Below are positions 34,508 through 47,100 of a stretch of 64,000 nt of DNA, piece after piece. The notes below the pieces were generated by a model that had not been told where the DNA came from, searched no databases, and was given only the letters and a program-made list of their open reading frames with translations. Location: assembly GCA_964036155.1 (NCBI GenBank), contig OZ038422.1:27675201-27739200 (forward strand), written 5' to 3'. The position numbers were made by a program, and so were the translations under genes. Each line of letters opens with the position of its first letter. The first letter of the stretch is position 1. The stretch comes from Diploscapter coronatus. Lineage: Eukaryota > Nematoda > Chromadorea > Rhabditida > Rhabditidae.

Positions 34508-37285
34508 ATGATGTCCGAAAATCAGGACTACGAGACGTCGCCCCTGCTTCACATGATTCCGCCCAGCGTTTTACGGCCGATTTACGCCATTTTGGATGCG
34601 GGCGACACTTGGGAAAGTGATTTGGGTAATTTTTGTTTAGTTTTTCAAAGGTAAAACCAGATTTTCTATTTCAGAAAATATTTTTCATCAAAGGAAATTC
34701 ACTTTTTCGTCGAATATATTTCTTTTGAGCAAAAATTCGAATTTCAGTCCCCCACATGCCCGACATAGCTTTGGTTGACGTAGATGGATGTAAACGGTTA
34801 GAAACTCGAGTTTTTTTTTTTAAACTGCATAGAAAACATTGAAAGTTCAGCTATAAGCAAGAGGGAAAGTCCCCTACTGAGTTGTTATTTCGAATTTGGG
34901 CTAGTAAGGGGTACACGGCGCTGCACTTATATCAGACCTTGGCCCTGGCTAGAATCGTCAGATGCATGGCTCTATTGAGGGATATTGGTGGGAGGTTTTT
35001 TTTTTCTACTTTTATACCTCCAATATTTTTAGTAGATGAAAAATATCACCCCCTGGAAAACTGTGACAGTTCGAACAATAAGATGGTTGATGTGGCGAAA
35101 ATGAAACTCCCCCAGAATTCAAATAACAGCTCCATTAAAGTTCAGCAGGTCTGAAAATGGCTGAAAACCAAAGAAAATGAAAACCGAAATTTCAAGATTT
35201 CCTCGCTTTCGACGAGAAATAGGAAGAGTGAGAACGGTCCTAGCCATTTTGGGTCCATCGGATCTACAGCACCTTCCTCGGGGCCTTCGACTTCAAAGTT
35301 TGAATTTTCAAAAAATAAAAAAAAAAAATGCAAATTTTTGCAGTTTCGATCCTATTAAAACAGCTATTGAAAACACCCTTTCTGTACCATATTCGGCTTT
35401 AGAAGTAAGCTATTTTATTATTATTTTACAAAAATCTTCAATTTTTAAGGAAAAGGGTACATTTTTTAATACAAGTCAATTTTCAAGAGGGGGTCATTTT
35501 TAGAAGGAAAGGGGCAGTCTTGAGTAAAAGAGCAAATTATGAAAATTTAGGAGGCCACGAATAACTTTTCCTCGGAAAACATCATTGGAAAAGGCGGTTA
35601 TGGAATTGTGTATCGAGGTGAAATGCAGCACGCGACTGTGGCCATAAAACGAATCATCGCCAGCTCGGATAAGTCCGGAAAGGTGGGTGAATTTTTGAAA
35701 AAAAATAAAAGAGTGAACTTGACAAATTTTCAAAGGATGAGTGAACTTTACTATATTCTTCTTTAAAAAAATGAACCTAATTTACTATGACATTTCAAGT
35801 AACTTCGATTTTATTAAAAAAATATGTTTTTCATATGGAAAGAGAGCGTCTACGCCAAAGTCTTCAAGAACTGCGTACTCTAGCCAAATTTCGCCACGAC
35901 AATATTCTCCCTCTGTACGCTTTTTCTCTGGAAGGGCCTGAGCCCTGCCTCGTCTATCAATTCATGGCCAATGGCTCGTTGGAGGACAGAATTTTGTGCA
36001 GGGTTCGATTTTAAAAGTTTTGAAAAAATCATCTAGAAAATTGGTTTCTTTTGAAATAAAATAATGAAAATGAGTAATTTTTAAAATTTAAAATAAAATC
36101 AGAAATTTTAATTCTTTTTTAGTAAACATATTTCCGAAACGTTAAAAAATTGCAGAACAAGTCGGCCCCCCTGACTTGGCCCCAGAAACGAGACATAGCG
36201 GAGGGCGCCGCGAGAGGGCTGTTTTTCCTGCACACGTTCGGCAAGACCCCCATTATTCATGGAGACGTGAAGACAGCGAACATTCTTCTCGACAAACATT
36301 TGGAACCGAAACTGGGAGATTTCGGACTGAGCAGGGATGGACAGGTCTATTTTATTTTAATTTCTTTGTTTCTCTAAAAAAATTTCGAGAAAGCTCATTT
36401 CTGTTAATAAAAAATATTTTCTTGTGAAAAATATACATTTTTCAAGAAGATGGAAAGTACATGAAAAGGTGACCATGAAAAAGGATGATAAATTTTGTAA
36501 GAAGATATTTTCCTTTTTTAAATTTTATTTATTTTAATTTTTTTAAATTCAGATTGAACTAAACGCGGAGGAAAAGACGCCTCTAATCGCGTCCCACATC
36601 AAAGGCACCTTGGCATATTTGCCTCCGGAATTCATCACCCAGAAGATTCTGTCGACAAAATTAGACGTGTACAGTTTTGGAATAGTTTTGTTGGAGATTG
36701 CTACGGGTGAGTTTTACAAAAGTTTCTATTCACTAAAAATTGGATGTTAGAAGTTTTTAAAATTATGCACCTACAAATTTGGAATTTTCTAGGCTCCCGC
36801 GCCTACGTCGATTCGAGAGCTCCCCACTCCTTAGTGGATTACTGTATTTCAATGTTGGAGAAGAATCGAGAAAAACCGATCGCCGAGGTTCTGGGCGACA
36901 AAAAGACTCCTCCTACCGGCGATAAAGGTTCGAATTATTGTAATTTCTACGAAATTAAAAATCATACTTCAAGAAAGAATATTTTGGAAAAAATATCTTC
37001 TAATTTTATGAGATTTATGCAAGCTTTTCTGAGTTGGGAAAGCTGGGAAAGATAGAATATTGCTAGATTATTGACAGACGTTCTTCGAGTTAAAGGGACT
37101 GAAAATAAAGAACAAATTTAGAAAGCGATTCTGCCCTGATAGAGCGACTAGTGCAATTGGGTCTGCTTTGCTCGAAGAAGGAGAAAATGTTGAGGCCTCG
37201 ATTCAACGGCATCATTGACGTCATCACCCAGAAAATCGACGTCAAAACCCTATCGTCACAACTTCAAAACGCTAAAATCGAATGA
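34508..37285 (+). CDS. pik-1: Death-domain Ser/Thr kinase, Pelle/IRAK homolog
   Basis: Twelve exons (34508-34625, 34748-34796, 34851-34987, 35033-35148, 35197-35297, 35344-35404, 35551-35682, 35847-36002, 36156-36344, 36553-36706, 36793-36927, 37122-37285) encode 503 residues. Residues about 18-105 form a death domain ([31 protein letters not shown]). A Ser/Thr-rich linker follows. The kinase has [25 protein letters not shown] (ATP lysine), [12 protein letters not shown] with HGD in place of HRD as in IRAK/Pelle, and LGDFGLSRD. The [10 protein letters not shown] motif ends the activation segment. In nematodes PIK-1 works with Toll/IL-17 receptor adaptors. AATAAA lies only 4 bp after the stop codon, so the 3' UTR is very short, and the next gene starts 123 bp later. 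Confidence 0.95.
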
Positions 37286-37408
37286 TTTCAATAAAAGATT
37301 CTACCTTTTCAAACGAGTTTTACACTTTTCCTTCTAAAAAGCGTTGAACCGCTGTGATATCCTTTCTGATTTTATGATTTCTTCAGAAAAATTTCCGCTT
37401 TTCAGAAG
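37286..37408 (+). promoter_or_regulatory. Operon-like intercistronic region
   Basis: Between the pik-1 stop (37285) and the NOL9 start (37409) lie 123 bp containing AATAAA (37290) and a TTTTCAG acceptor ending at 37405, three bases before the ATG. This spacing and arrangement is what nematode SL2-type operons show. The downstream gene therefore is probably trans-spliced from a shared transcript. Confidence 0.6.
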
Positions 37409-40400
37409 ATGCAAAATCAGATGCTCCAAAACAACATGCCACAACAGCTCCCCCCGCCCTTCTACACGTTCATCGGCAAAAATCAGGTACGATAAAATGA
37501 TCTCTTTACAGAAAACGTGACCCTTTTTCAGATGACGATCGTCGTTCTGCAGCCAGGCCGAACAATTTATTCTTACGGGTGCGGTCTCGTGACCCTGCTT
37601 GGTTAGTTCTGCCGTAATCTTGAGTTTTTGTATGCTTTTTCCCAAGCATGATCTCTTCATTTTCTTCTCTTTCTCCGATATTGGGAGAAAGTACTCTTGG
37701 AAAGTAAATACAAATCTTTGAGGAACAAGTACCAATTTTGGAAAAAAGCCTCCTAAGTAAGATATTTTTATATCATTTTCCCAAAATACGATATGATAGT
37801 GCTATATTTTAAAATCATTTTTCTAGTGAACAATTAAAAAGACTCGATCTTTCAGCGGGTGAATTAATCCTGGACAACTATACCCTGAAGGACTCGTCGT
37901 GGGAAGACTTCAAAGGCCTCCACTACGCAGCCCCATTCAAACTCTGTCGCCCGGCCACCTTCTTTGCCTCTCAGACCTCCGAAAACGACCAGTACAAGTT
38001 GAAGAGACTCGAGTTGAGGCTCAAGGAGGTGGGAGTATAAAAAAAAAAGATTTTCCTTCAAAGTGTTCGAACTTTCAAAATTTATGGAGGATTTATTGAA
38101 AGCGGTTTCATTTTCTTGGAAAAGTCCGCGACTTGTCGTTGCCGATACCAGAAGAAAAAATCTAGATATTATGAAAAGAAATAATTATACAAATTTTCAG
38201 GTGATGGACGATTATGACCGCGTAATTCGATTCATCGACAAGGGCCGGCCTACGGTGTTCCTCATTCAGCCGTTCATTCGCAAGGAGCTCAAAATCATTG
38301 AGAAGAGAGTTCCGGTAAACGCAAATTTTAAATCTATCAAAAATAACTTTCTCTTTATCGTAGGCGTGCGGCGAACAGGTTGTTCGCCTCGCGTCTACAA
38401 TATATAAATTAATCTAAATTTTTGAAGATATTTTAATATTTCGCATGAAATCGACTTTTAGGAAATTACGATTTCTGTTGAAAATTCTAAAAACCTGAAT
38501 GATGTAAAGATCTTCTATTTTGAACAGAATCGTTTATTTTTGAAGACAATAATCTTCGATTTTTCAGAAATTCATGATAGACAGCATGCCGAATGACGAG
38601 CAAACGCGCAAAGTCAGGTTCATGTTCTTCGAAGATGAAGTGTACACGAGGAAGACAGCTAAGGAGGACTGGCATATGAAGGACATCGAGAACTGTGTGT
38701 TGAGGAATTCAGGTAGTAAAAATAAAATATTGGTCTCTTTCAAAGACAATTTGATCTATTTTCAAAAATTGTTCTATTTTGCAATTTCAGGTAAGGCCCA
38801 ACGCAGTGTGATCGTGCCGTACGGCTCGAAGGGCGCTGGCAAGTCGACTTTCATGCGACAGCTCATCAACAAATTCCTTTCCAAGTGGGTGGATTTTGAA
38901 ATTTGTAGTAAATCACTCTTTCTTCTAAAATACGTTTCTCTCAAAATCTAAATGCTCAATGAAACTTGCTACATTTCTTTCTCAGATTTTGAATTTTCTT
39001 TAAAACATCACGTTTCAGACCCAATAGTCCTCCGGTTTTCCTGCTCGAAGCCGACCCCGGTCAGACCGAATTCCTCCCTGCCGGCACGATGTCGCTCCGC
39101 AGAGTCAAGGCCCCTATCTTGGGTGTGCAAGAAAAAATAGATTTCACCCCTAATTTTCTAAACCTGCCCCCTTTCAGATATACCTGCGTGCCATCAGGAG
39201 TACCTGAAAGAATCCATCATGCTGGCCTATTTCCTGGGCGGTGTAGACGTCTCGAAATACATCAATCGGTACAAGGTAGAGTCATTTTGTTGAGAAATGA
39301 CCGGGTAGACTTTAGCCTAAAATTAAAATTTCGAGGGCCAGCAAGAAAAATTCCACCATGGAAGTTTGACATATAAGAGAATCGCCAGATGATTTTTTGT
39401 TGGAAATTTCGGCCTATAGTCTGCCTAGGAATGGTTTTGTAAAATTTTTCAAAAGTGAGCGGATCCAGAAATATCGATTTTCTTTCGTTCCAGGAGATTT
39501 TTGATCGCCTCTACAACGAGTTCACCGTCAAATCGCCGGTGGGATCGATTCTGATAGTTAACACGATGGGATGGATTACTGGTAAGAAATAGGAAAAAAT
39601 AAAACAAAATATTTAAAAAGTAACAAAAAGTTGAAACATATTTCAAAATAGAAAAAATTTGTCAGGTCCCGGCAGCCACATCTTGACACACATCTTCACA
39701 ATGACCCATCCTCTGGTTTCGATCTATCTGATGGGCGGAAAGATGAGCCATGACGAGCGCGCCACTGTATTCTATGTAAGTTTCTAGAAGCTTCAAGATT
39801 TTTTATCCAATTTCCTAGGGTTTAAGAATATTTTTATTCTGTTTCTAAAATTTTCCTAAAATTGCATTTTCAGGTACCCAGAAACAACCCGCCCGCTCTA
39901 AAAGTGGAATTCAGAAAGGAGTGAGTTTTCAAAAGCTTGCAAGAGATGTTATTTTTTGTAATTTTGAAGAGTGCTGAGTAGCTTTCAAATTTCAGACTTT
40001 TCGTGCCTCGCAATGGGAAAGGCCAGGGGCCAGGTCCGACTCCAGCAGTGCAGCGAGACTTCGCCATGCTTGGCTATTTCCTATCGCTTTTCTCTGGCGC
40101 CGATCTGGCCTCGTTTTTTGATGAGCCCCCATATGGAATTGAACTGAAGTTTGTATTTTAAAAAATGAAAATATTATAAAATTTTTAAATTCACTATTAA
40201 AAAATTTGGAAAGTCCATCGCTTTTCTAAAAATTCATTATTTGTAAGAGCTTGACAATAGTTTATCATATGAAATCAAGTTTCTATACTTTTCTCTTAAA
40301 TAAAATTGGAAATTGGTCATTATAAAAGAACATATATTTTCAGGCATTTGACGATAGTCCAAAGACAAGACACGGGCTACATTCGGGACAACTGGTGGCT

Positions 40401-41461
40401 GGCCGCCATCAACAACAAGCTGGTCGCGCTCTGTGGGCTGGACAACAACGACCAGAGAAAATTGGTGGGCTTTCGGAAAAACAATCAATATCCTTAAAAA
40501 TTTTAAAAATATAAATCAGATATTCACTATGAAAACTATAATTTTTAAAAATGGGAAATACTTTCGAATTTCCAGAAAATACGTCATCGCATGCTAGGGA
40601 ATGAAGATCTACCGATGCTTGCCATAGCCGACAACGAGACAACCATGCTCAAGTTCATTGGATTTGGTGGGTTTAGGATCTTGAAATTCAAATATTCACA
40701 AAAAAAAAATAAAATCAAACACAAAAGCAAACAAAATTAGATACTCATGCAAAATAGAAAAATTCAAATCAAACAAAAATAAAAAAGAATATAAGGATCA
40801 TAAAAAATGAAAAATTATAAGATTTTCAGCGCTGGTCCGGGGCATTGACTCCGAGGCGAAGAAGCTCTACCTGCACACGCCACTCAACCTGGAGGAGTTG
40901 GACGAGGCGCCCCTGTTGGTGAGGGGCGACAACATCGAACTGCCCGACTGGTTCTTCACTAGCCAGGTTAGTTGGCAATTGGAAAAATTGAATATCGATT
41001 TTTTAAGAGCAGATCTTTTCAATTTTCGTCTTCCTTTATGATTATTGATTTTTTCTATTTTCTTTTTCTTGGAGCCTTATTCAGGTAGAAAATTTTACAC
41101 AAATCATTTTCTGATTGTAGCCTTTGAAAATTGAGAATAATTTGAAGCATTTCATGAAGTGAAAGAGGGTTCAAATGTTCGAATTCCAGGACGTCGACAA
41201 GGCGCCGTATTTCGTGGAGACCTACGGACCTTCTCCGCCCAGCAACGGCAATCAACGAGTAAATGAAAGTCAACAGCAGGTGGGTGGAAATTAGAATAAT
41301 CATCACAAATTAGCATATTCTTTAAAAATAGCCTTCTACAGAAAATTTTTTGAGGCTCCTAAAAGAAGTTAAAAGAAAACTTTCAGGTAGCTCAACTCTA
41401 CAGCGCATTCGCGAACAATTCCAAGACTTATTGGCAGAAGTCCATCGGTAAAAACCTCTGA
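37409..41461 (+). CDS. NOL9: Polynucleotide 5'-hydroxyl-kinase NOL9/Grc3
   Basis: Seventeen exons from 37409-37486 to 41387-41461 join in frame to 595 residues. The protein is the nucleolar RNA 5'-kinase acting in ITS2 pre-rRNA processing (with LAS1). The Clp1/Grc3 ATPase core shows the P-loop VPYGSKGAGKSTFMRQL, the Walker-B-like signature LLEADPGQTEFLPAG, then IPACHQEYLKESIMLAYFLG and ILIVNTMGWITGPGSH. The C-terminal domain has LVRGIDSEAKKLYLHTPL and DWFFTSQ. The final coding exon either reads on to a stop at 41459 or uses a GTAAAA donor at 41448 (see the orphan exons at 59922-60467). Other exons: 37532-37601, 37856-38028, 38201-38314, 38568-38712, 38791-38884, 39019-39122, 39178-39275, 39494-39581, 39666-39775, 39874-39920, 39996-40148, 40344-40464, 40576-40666, 40830-40966, 41190-41279. 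Confidence 0.93.
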
Positions 41462-43249
41462 TTTGCCAAAAAAAACTGAAAAAATACGGTACACTTTAGG
41501 TAATTTGAAAAAGAGCTAGTTTTTTATTCTCCTTATCACTTTAAAATTTTAAAATTACACTCACCTTTTTCTTTCGTTCCCATTACTATTTTCTTTCGAT
41601 GGCATATTCCAAATTCTCCATGATATTTCCAAGCTATCTTTAAAGAACATAGATTTTTAAATGAACAACGCTATGAATTTTAATACCAAACGAACTGATC
41701 TATGCTATTTCTCTATTTTTTGTGAGTTGCCTGTTTTTTATGGATTTCCTAAAAATTCGGGTATGTTTCTTTGCAGAATTCTAAATAATTCGAATTTTCC
41801 CAGTTATTTCACTGCTTTATAATGATACTTCTATTTTAAAGACGGGTTTTCTTTGATAGTTAAATGATAAGATGATGCTTTTTCGAATTTAAATAATAAA
41901 ATATCTAAAATTTGCTCAATACTCTGAAAAATTTCTAACTGATTTTAGCTATAGTCTATCCTGAGTAAGTGGATACTGCATACATTTTGCAACTTCGCTC
42001 GTTCAGGCTCCGTCCACTTTTTCCTGCTCTGCCGAATTGAATGATTCCCCATTTTCAAACGATTTTTCTTGACATTTTCGCGAAAAATCTTTTTATAATT
42101 ATATCCTAATTATCTCTCTAGTTGGCCAATTAACTCCCTTTAGTGTTTGCTGTTTATTTTTCTCCTTTTTCTAGTGATTTTTTCTCTCAATTCAGGACCC
42201 ATTTTCATCGAGTCAATTGTCGACTCATCCAAGATGCAGATGTTGCCGTCGTCATCAGATCGTTAGAATTGCAAGTTGATGGACAAACAAACAGTCGCTT
42301 ATCAGATGTTTTCATGAAAATGTCAAATTTGCACGAAAAATACGAAATTTCGATCGAAAACGGACAGCAAACACTAAAGAGAGTTAATTGGTCAATTAGA
42401 GAGATAACTAGGATATAATTATAAAGATTTTTCGCGAAAATGTCAAGAAAAATCGAAAAAAAAATCGTTTGAAGATGAGGAATCATGCAATTCGGCAGAG
42501 CAGGAAAAAGTGGGCGGAGCCTGAGCGAGCGAAGTTGCAAAATGTATGCAATATTCACTTACTCAGGATAAGCTATATCATGTCGAAAAACAATGAAAAT
42601 GAGTGATCGAGTAAAATGGGAAGTGACTGTAGAGAAAATGCGTCGCACAAAAATAAGCATAAATTTATTCCCAATGAACTATTTTCAGAGATCTAAAGAG
42701 CCTTCTACTCCGGTAAATACCACCAATCATGCTGATTAAAAAAAATTTTTATGAGTATTAATCCTAAAAAAAATTCATTTGGCGTTTCTAAATTTAGCTT
42801 ATTTAAGATAAAATATTTGGTAGAGGTAATTCAAATTCTAACAGCTAGCCAAAGGCTGGCATTAGAACGACGAAGGAACAAGGAAGTTCTAGTTTGCGGT
42901 TAATTTAGTATCTAGAATGGAAGATATGCTGGAAGGAAGTCACGGAGATGTGAAGGGTCATAGAAACAGCAACAAAATGATAAAAGATCCATCTTTGACT
43001 ATACTAAGCACAAACCAACTGAAAGACATAAAAAAAATTAGACAATATCTGGCTGAATCGTGCCCAAGGCTCTTTTGACATTGGTCATTCTAGATGTAAT
43101 GTGATTTACATAAAATGAAAAATTACAAGGACACTAGGTGTGTATAGTGAAATTTAAAATTGAATCTAAGATGGATATATTTTTATTCGAAAACTTTTAT
43201 TTTGAAGATTTCCCATATAATTTCGCCACTTTTAGAATTTTTTATTGGT
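41462..43249. other. Region downstream of NOL9, up to the palindrome edge
   Basis: It contains a 630-bp foldback element (41949-42577), a 24-nt pseudo-exon (42687-42710) and a 400-bp stretch (about 42840-43100) with purine-rich, stop-interrupted sequence that might be remains of a retroelement. No intact gene is seen. AATAAA at about 41887 could serve NOL9. Confidence 0.4.
41949..42577. repeat. 630-bp MITE with about 220-bp inverted arms
   Basis: Left arm from ATAGTCTATCCTGAGTAAGT through GCATACATTTTGCAACTTCG, TTCCTGCTCTGCCGAATTG and GACATTTTCGCGAAAAATC to TAATTATCTCTCTAGTTGG pairs nearly perfectly with the inverted right arm. The unique centre (about 42175-42355) is non-coding; a 91-codon and a 117-codon frame cross it on opposite strands only because of the symmetry. 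Confidence 0.85.
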
Positions 43250-43540
43250 TAGAATTGGGTTCAGTGGAGACTGATTTTTATCTACTCGTCTTTGGAGGAT
43301 ATGCTTCTCGTCTAAAAGTGATCAATGTATGAAACTAAATTTATTGTTCCTCGTTTTATTACTCAAATATTTCGATCATGAGACATTAGAGATTAACGTT
43401 GCAGCCAAATCTTATTGTAGACGGAACTATAGCCTGCTTATCGTCGAGTTACGTTGTTAATTCTCTATCTCCGGCATGTTAAAAACTGTCAAGTGTCGTC
43501 TTATAATTCCCATTTAATGCGTGAAGACCTCCAACAAATC

Positions 43541-43615
43541 TAATGCGCAGAGATGTACGGACCCAGACCCAGACCCGGACCCGGACCCGGACCGCGTACA
43601 TCTCTGCTAATGCGG
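43541..43615. mobile_element. 60-bp hAT-like mini-element with target duplication, left copy
   Basis: The ends CAGAGATGTACGG and CCGCGTACATCTCTG are inverted repeats around a tandem hexamer array (ACCCAG/ACCCGG). The flanks are CTAATGCG on both sides, an 8-bp duplication. The same element at the same relative place is present in the right arm (58494-58552), so it was inserted before the arms were duplicated or was copied by conversion. Confidence 0.7.
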
Positions 43616-44133
43616 AAACTGATAGTTTGATACTTTCATTGTTTCAACCATAACATAAAATTTTGAATAAGAAGAATTAATCTATGATAATAAAGCGTTC
43701 TAATATCTTTTATGGTTTTCTGAAAAATAATATATTTTAAATGTTTTTAATCGTAATATAAATAATAAATGTGTTTTATTTATTGATTTAGATTTTGCTT
43801 GAAGTTGTAAAAAAAAATATACGTAGAAATTCCTAGATGAATTTACCTATTTCATAATTTAAGTTTATATCAACCTGAACATACAGCCTAATTTGCATCC
43901 GTTTAAAACGATAGCGTCCAATCTTTGATGCCTTTCAAATTTCTGTCAGTGCTTGCTTATAATCCTGTGTTAATGCTCGAAAATTAGAGATAATATTGTC
44001 AAGAACTTGTGTCGACATATTGACAGTGTTGCTATAATAGCATTTTTCATGGGACTATTTAAGCCAAAAATCTGTGTTAAACTACAATAGTGATAAGTTG
44101 TTAGTTGGAATTATTGATTCCTAACTAGCTGCA

Positions 44134-47100
44134 ATGCATTCCATTAATTTATGTCCTCTTATATTCGGCATAATATTTTCAATCCTTACAATGTGTGCAA
44201 TCTGTGACGCTCAAGGTTTGCTATTATAATATAAGATTTTACATAAATGTAATTATGAATCATTTGATAATTTCTATATTTCATTTTAAAATTTTGTTAA
44301 ATAAATATCATGCATTCTTTGAGAAAATGGAGCATGGGCTGGCACAGAAAATTTGAATGAAAGAAACATTGCATGGAGCCTCGATATTTGGATTCTCCGT
44401 AACCGAATGCACTATTCGGATCATTTTCCTGATGAGAAACTTTCCTACGCCAAATCCTTAACATTGATGCTCCATTTTCCCAGAGACTGCATGATATGCA
44501 GATAAATTAATCACTGAAATGATTATAGAAGCAACGGCACCAACAACTCTAATGACCACATCAGCGAAAGGTTGGTAGAAATTAGCAGTGTTGAATTTAT
44601 ATTTCATTTTCACGACAATAATATAGTTTCAAGGTGCGTGCTCCGCATGTTCACAACCTCCACCTCAGGTTTTTCAAAATAACGTATGTACGAAAATTTT
44701 CATAGAAAAATGATTACCATATCGAAGCGCAATTGTCGTTTAATGCCACATGATTTTAGAATGATACAGCGAAATGCACAAATGAGCTCATTGTTCCAAG
44801 CAACATTACTACAGTTGTAAACAATGAAACTATGTGCTTGTATGTTTAAAATTTTCCTAACAATTAGTCATTCTATATTCGTAAATTCGTGTTTATATTT
44901 CCTTTTCGAATATCGAATAGACTAATAATAGGAAATGTAGAACAGTATTTAGAGAACTTTATATTTTCTACATTTCAGTAAAGCAATTACGCAATTGATT
45001 GAGTTTTTTTTTTTCAGATTCAGATTATATTTGTATTGTACCAATAAGCGAACATTATATATTCGTTCACTATTTCTTGATTTTAGAATATCGATTGCAT
45101 GCCAAGATCCAAATTCAATCATGGCTCACCTTCCTGAGAACGATAGCTGTGTAGAAAAATTTTGGAGTATGGCTTATACATGCCGAAATAATACGTGGAT
45201 GCTTGATTTTAACAATACTGAATTTGCACCCGTCGATCAAATATTCTGCTTTGTGAGCGAGAGAAGTAATAATAACTATATAATATTAAAAATTAAAGAA
45301 AATAAACAAAGATTACTATTAACCTCGTGAAGAGAAACGTGATGAATATTTTATCGTGCATTCATTATGCTGTATGCAATTGATAGAAACGATGTTATGT
45401 CGAATCTTCATCAGATCTCTTCCATTTAAAAATTCATTAACGAGTGTAATTTTAGTCCCTATTTCAGATAGTTGCTCTGCATGCCCACCGTTGGTCCCTC
45501 TGAAACCTGGGGTAACTAATGATTTTGAATTTACCGTTTAGTTGCTGAATTATAGGAGGAAGATAAATCGGACTGCGTTACGCAGCCGATTATTGAGAGC
45601 ACAGTGAACAATAAAACTAATACTAGTGAAGCTTGCACGTGAGTCACAAGTTATTGTGAAAAACATGAGTTTGTAGCTAATGTTACTTTTTGGAGTAAAA
45701 TTTAGGCCTCTTACACTAATTGCCCTTAAGTTACTCCTACCCTTTTATAAAAGTTATCCCCTTTTCTGGGAAATATAATGGGGAAGAGAAAAAAACGAGG
45801 GTAGCTTCTATAAAAGAGTAAGACTAACTTGATGGTAGCTGATGCAGAAGGCCTAAAATTTACAATACTTTTATCATTCGCATTGCAAAAACCATTTCGA
45901 AATGTTACGTCCTTTATGTTCTAATAAAATTTGTAAATTTTGATTTAAGGATGCACATGGAATGTCCAGATTTAGATTCTTTCGTGATTACTTCTATACC
46001 AGGTTTGTCCATTGTATATTGCATAATAAACTTTTCATAACTAAAATATTCTTCCTCTAATTTAACAAGGAAATTTGATTTTACTTTAAAAACGAACTTT
46101 TCTTATCATAAATTGAAGAAAATGACAATCAAGGACGAATGTTCACCGTAGACATTTTCTTCAATCTTTTGATTTCTTTTATCACATTTATAACCAAATT
46201 GTGAATTTATTCGTAATTCTAATACAAAACATTATCTTGCTATTAGTCACGTAAAAGAAGGTCATCGGGAGCTAGAAGAGCACGGAGAGGAAACTATGAC
46301 TGTCTCTAGTACTTTTCATTGAGTACACATTTGTCGTAGGGTTGCTAGAGTCTGATTGCCCCCTTTATGATCGAATAATCTCTTTTTGTGCAATGACAAT
46401 AACATATTCAAATTTATTAGGGCCCATTCAGACTTAGTTGTAATGCGATTTGCAACTCACTCGAAATACCGTGGGGAATAAAGAGTAAAAGAAATTATAC
46501 AACCGCGCCCTATTCATTTCTCATACTATTTCAGTCGAATTGCAAGTTGTAACTATCTGAATGAGCTCTTAATAATTTAATATTTAAATTTACCATTCGA
46601 TGATAATAATGAGATGAAGCATTCTGTACCATTTGGCACATTTGAAATTTTAGATAGCGTGTGCGTATATGCACTATCAGCGTACGCGTTTCACTGTTAC
46701 AACGGATCCTGGAGGATAGCAACTCGAACATATGACATAACTGAACCGTTTGCCTACAATGGGGCCACCGAAATTTTCTGCCAAGCTGACGTTTATTCGA
46801 GTGAGTACATTCAATAAAATTGATGGTTTGAAGATGACATGATAACCAGTTCTTTACCCGATTCGAATAAGATTAAAACCGAACAAAGAAGGAACTGGAA
46901 CTTTCTGAAACGAACCAAGAATTACTATTGAAAATTTTTGACCGAGTCTAACCGATATTATTAAAAATTCGGGAAAAATAAAACCGAACTGCGCAAAACT
47001 CTTGTGATGACGGGAGAACACAATGCATAGATAATAGGGTGCTGATAAAAATGAATCATGAAGTGTGTTACTATATTATCGATATCGGATTGATGAAATC

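Noticed and set aside
42143..42558. Overlapping 91- and 117-codon frames
   Set aside because: They lie across the symmetric MITE 41949-42577 and have no codon bias, splice sites or motif.
42687..42710. 24-nt exon-like segment after NOL9 (acceptor TTTTCAG, donor GTAAAT)
   Set aside because: After NOL9's last exon it reads into a stop in the required phase and it gives no match to the orphan exon phase, so it is treated as a pseudo-exon.
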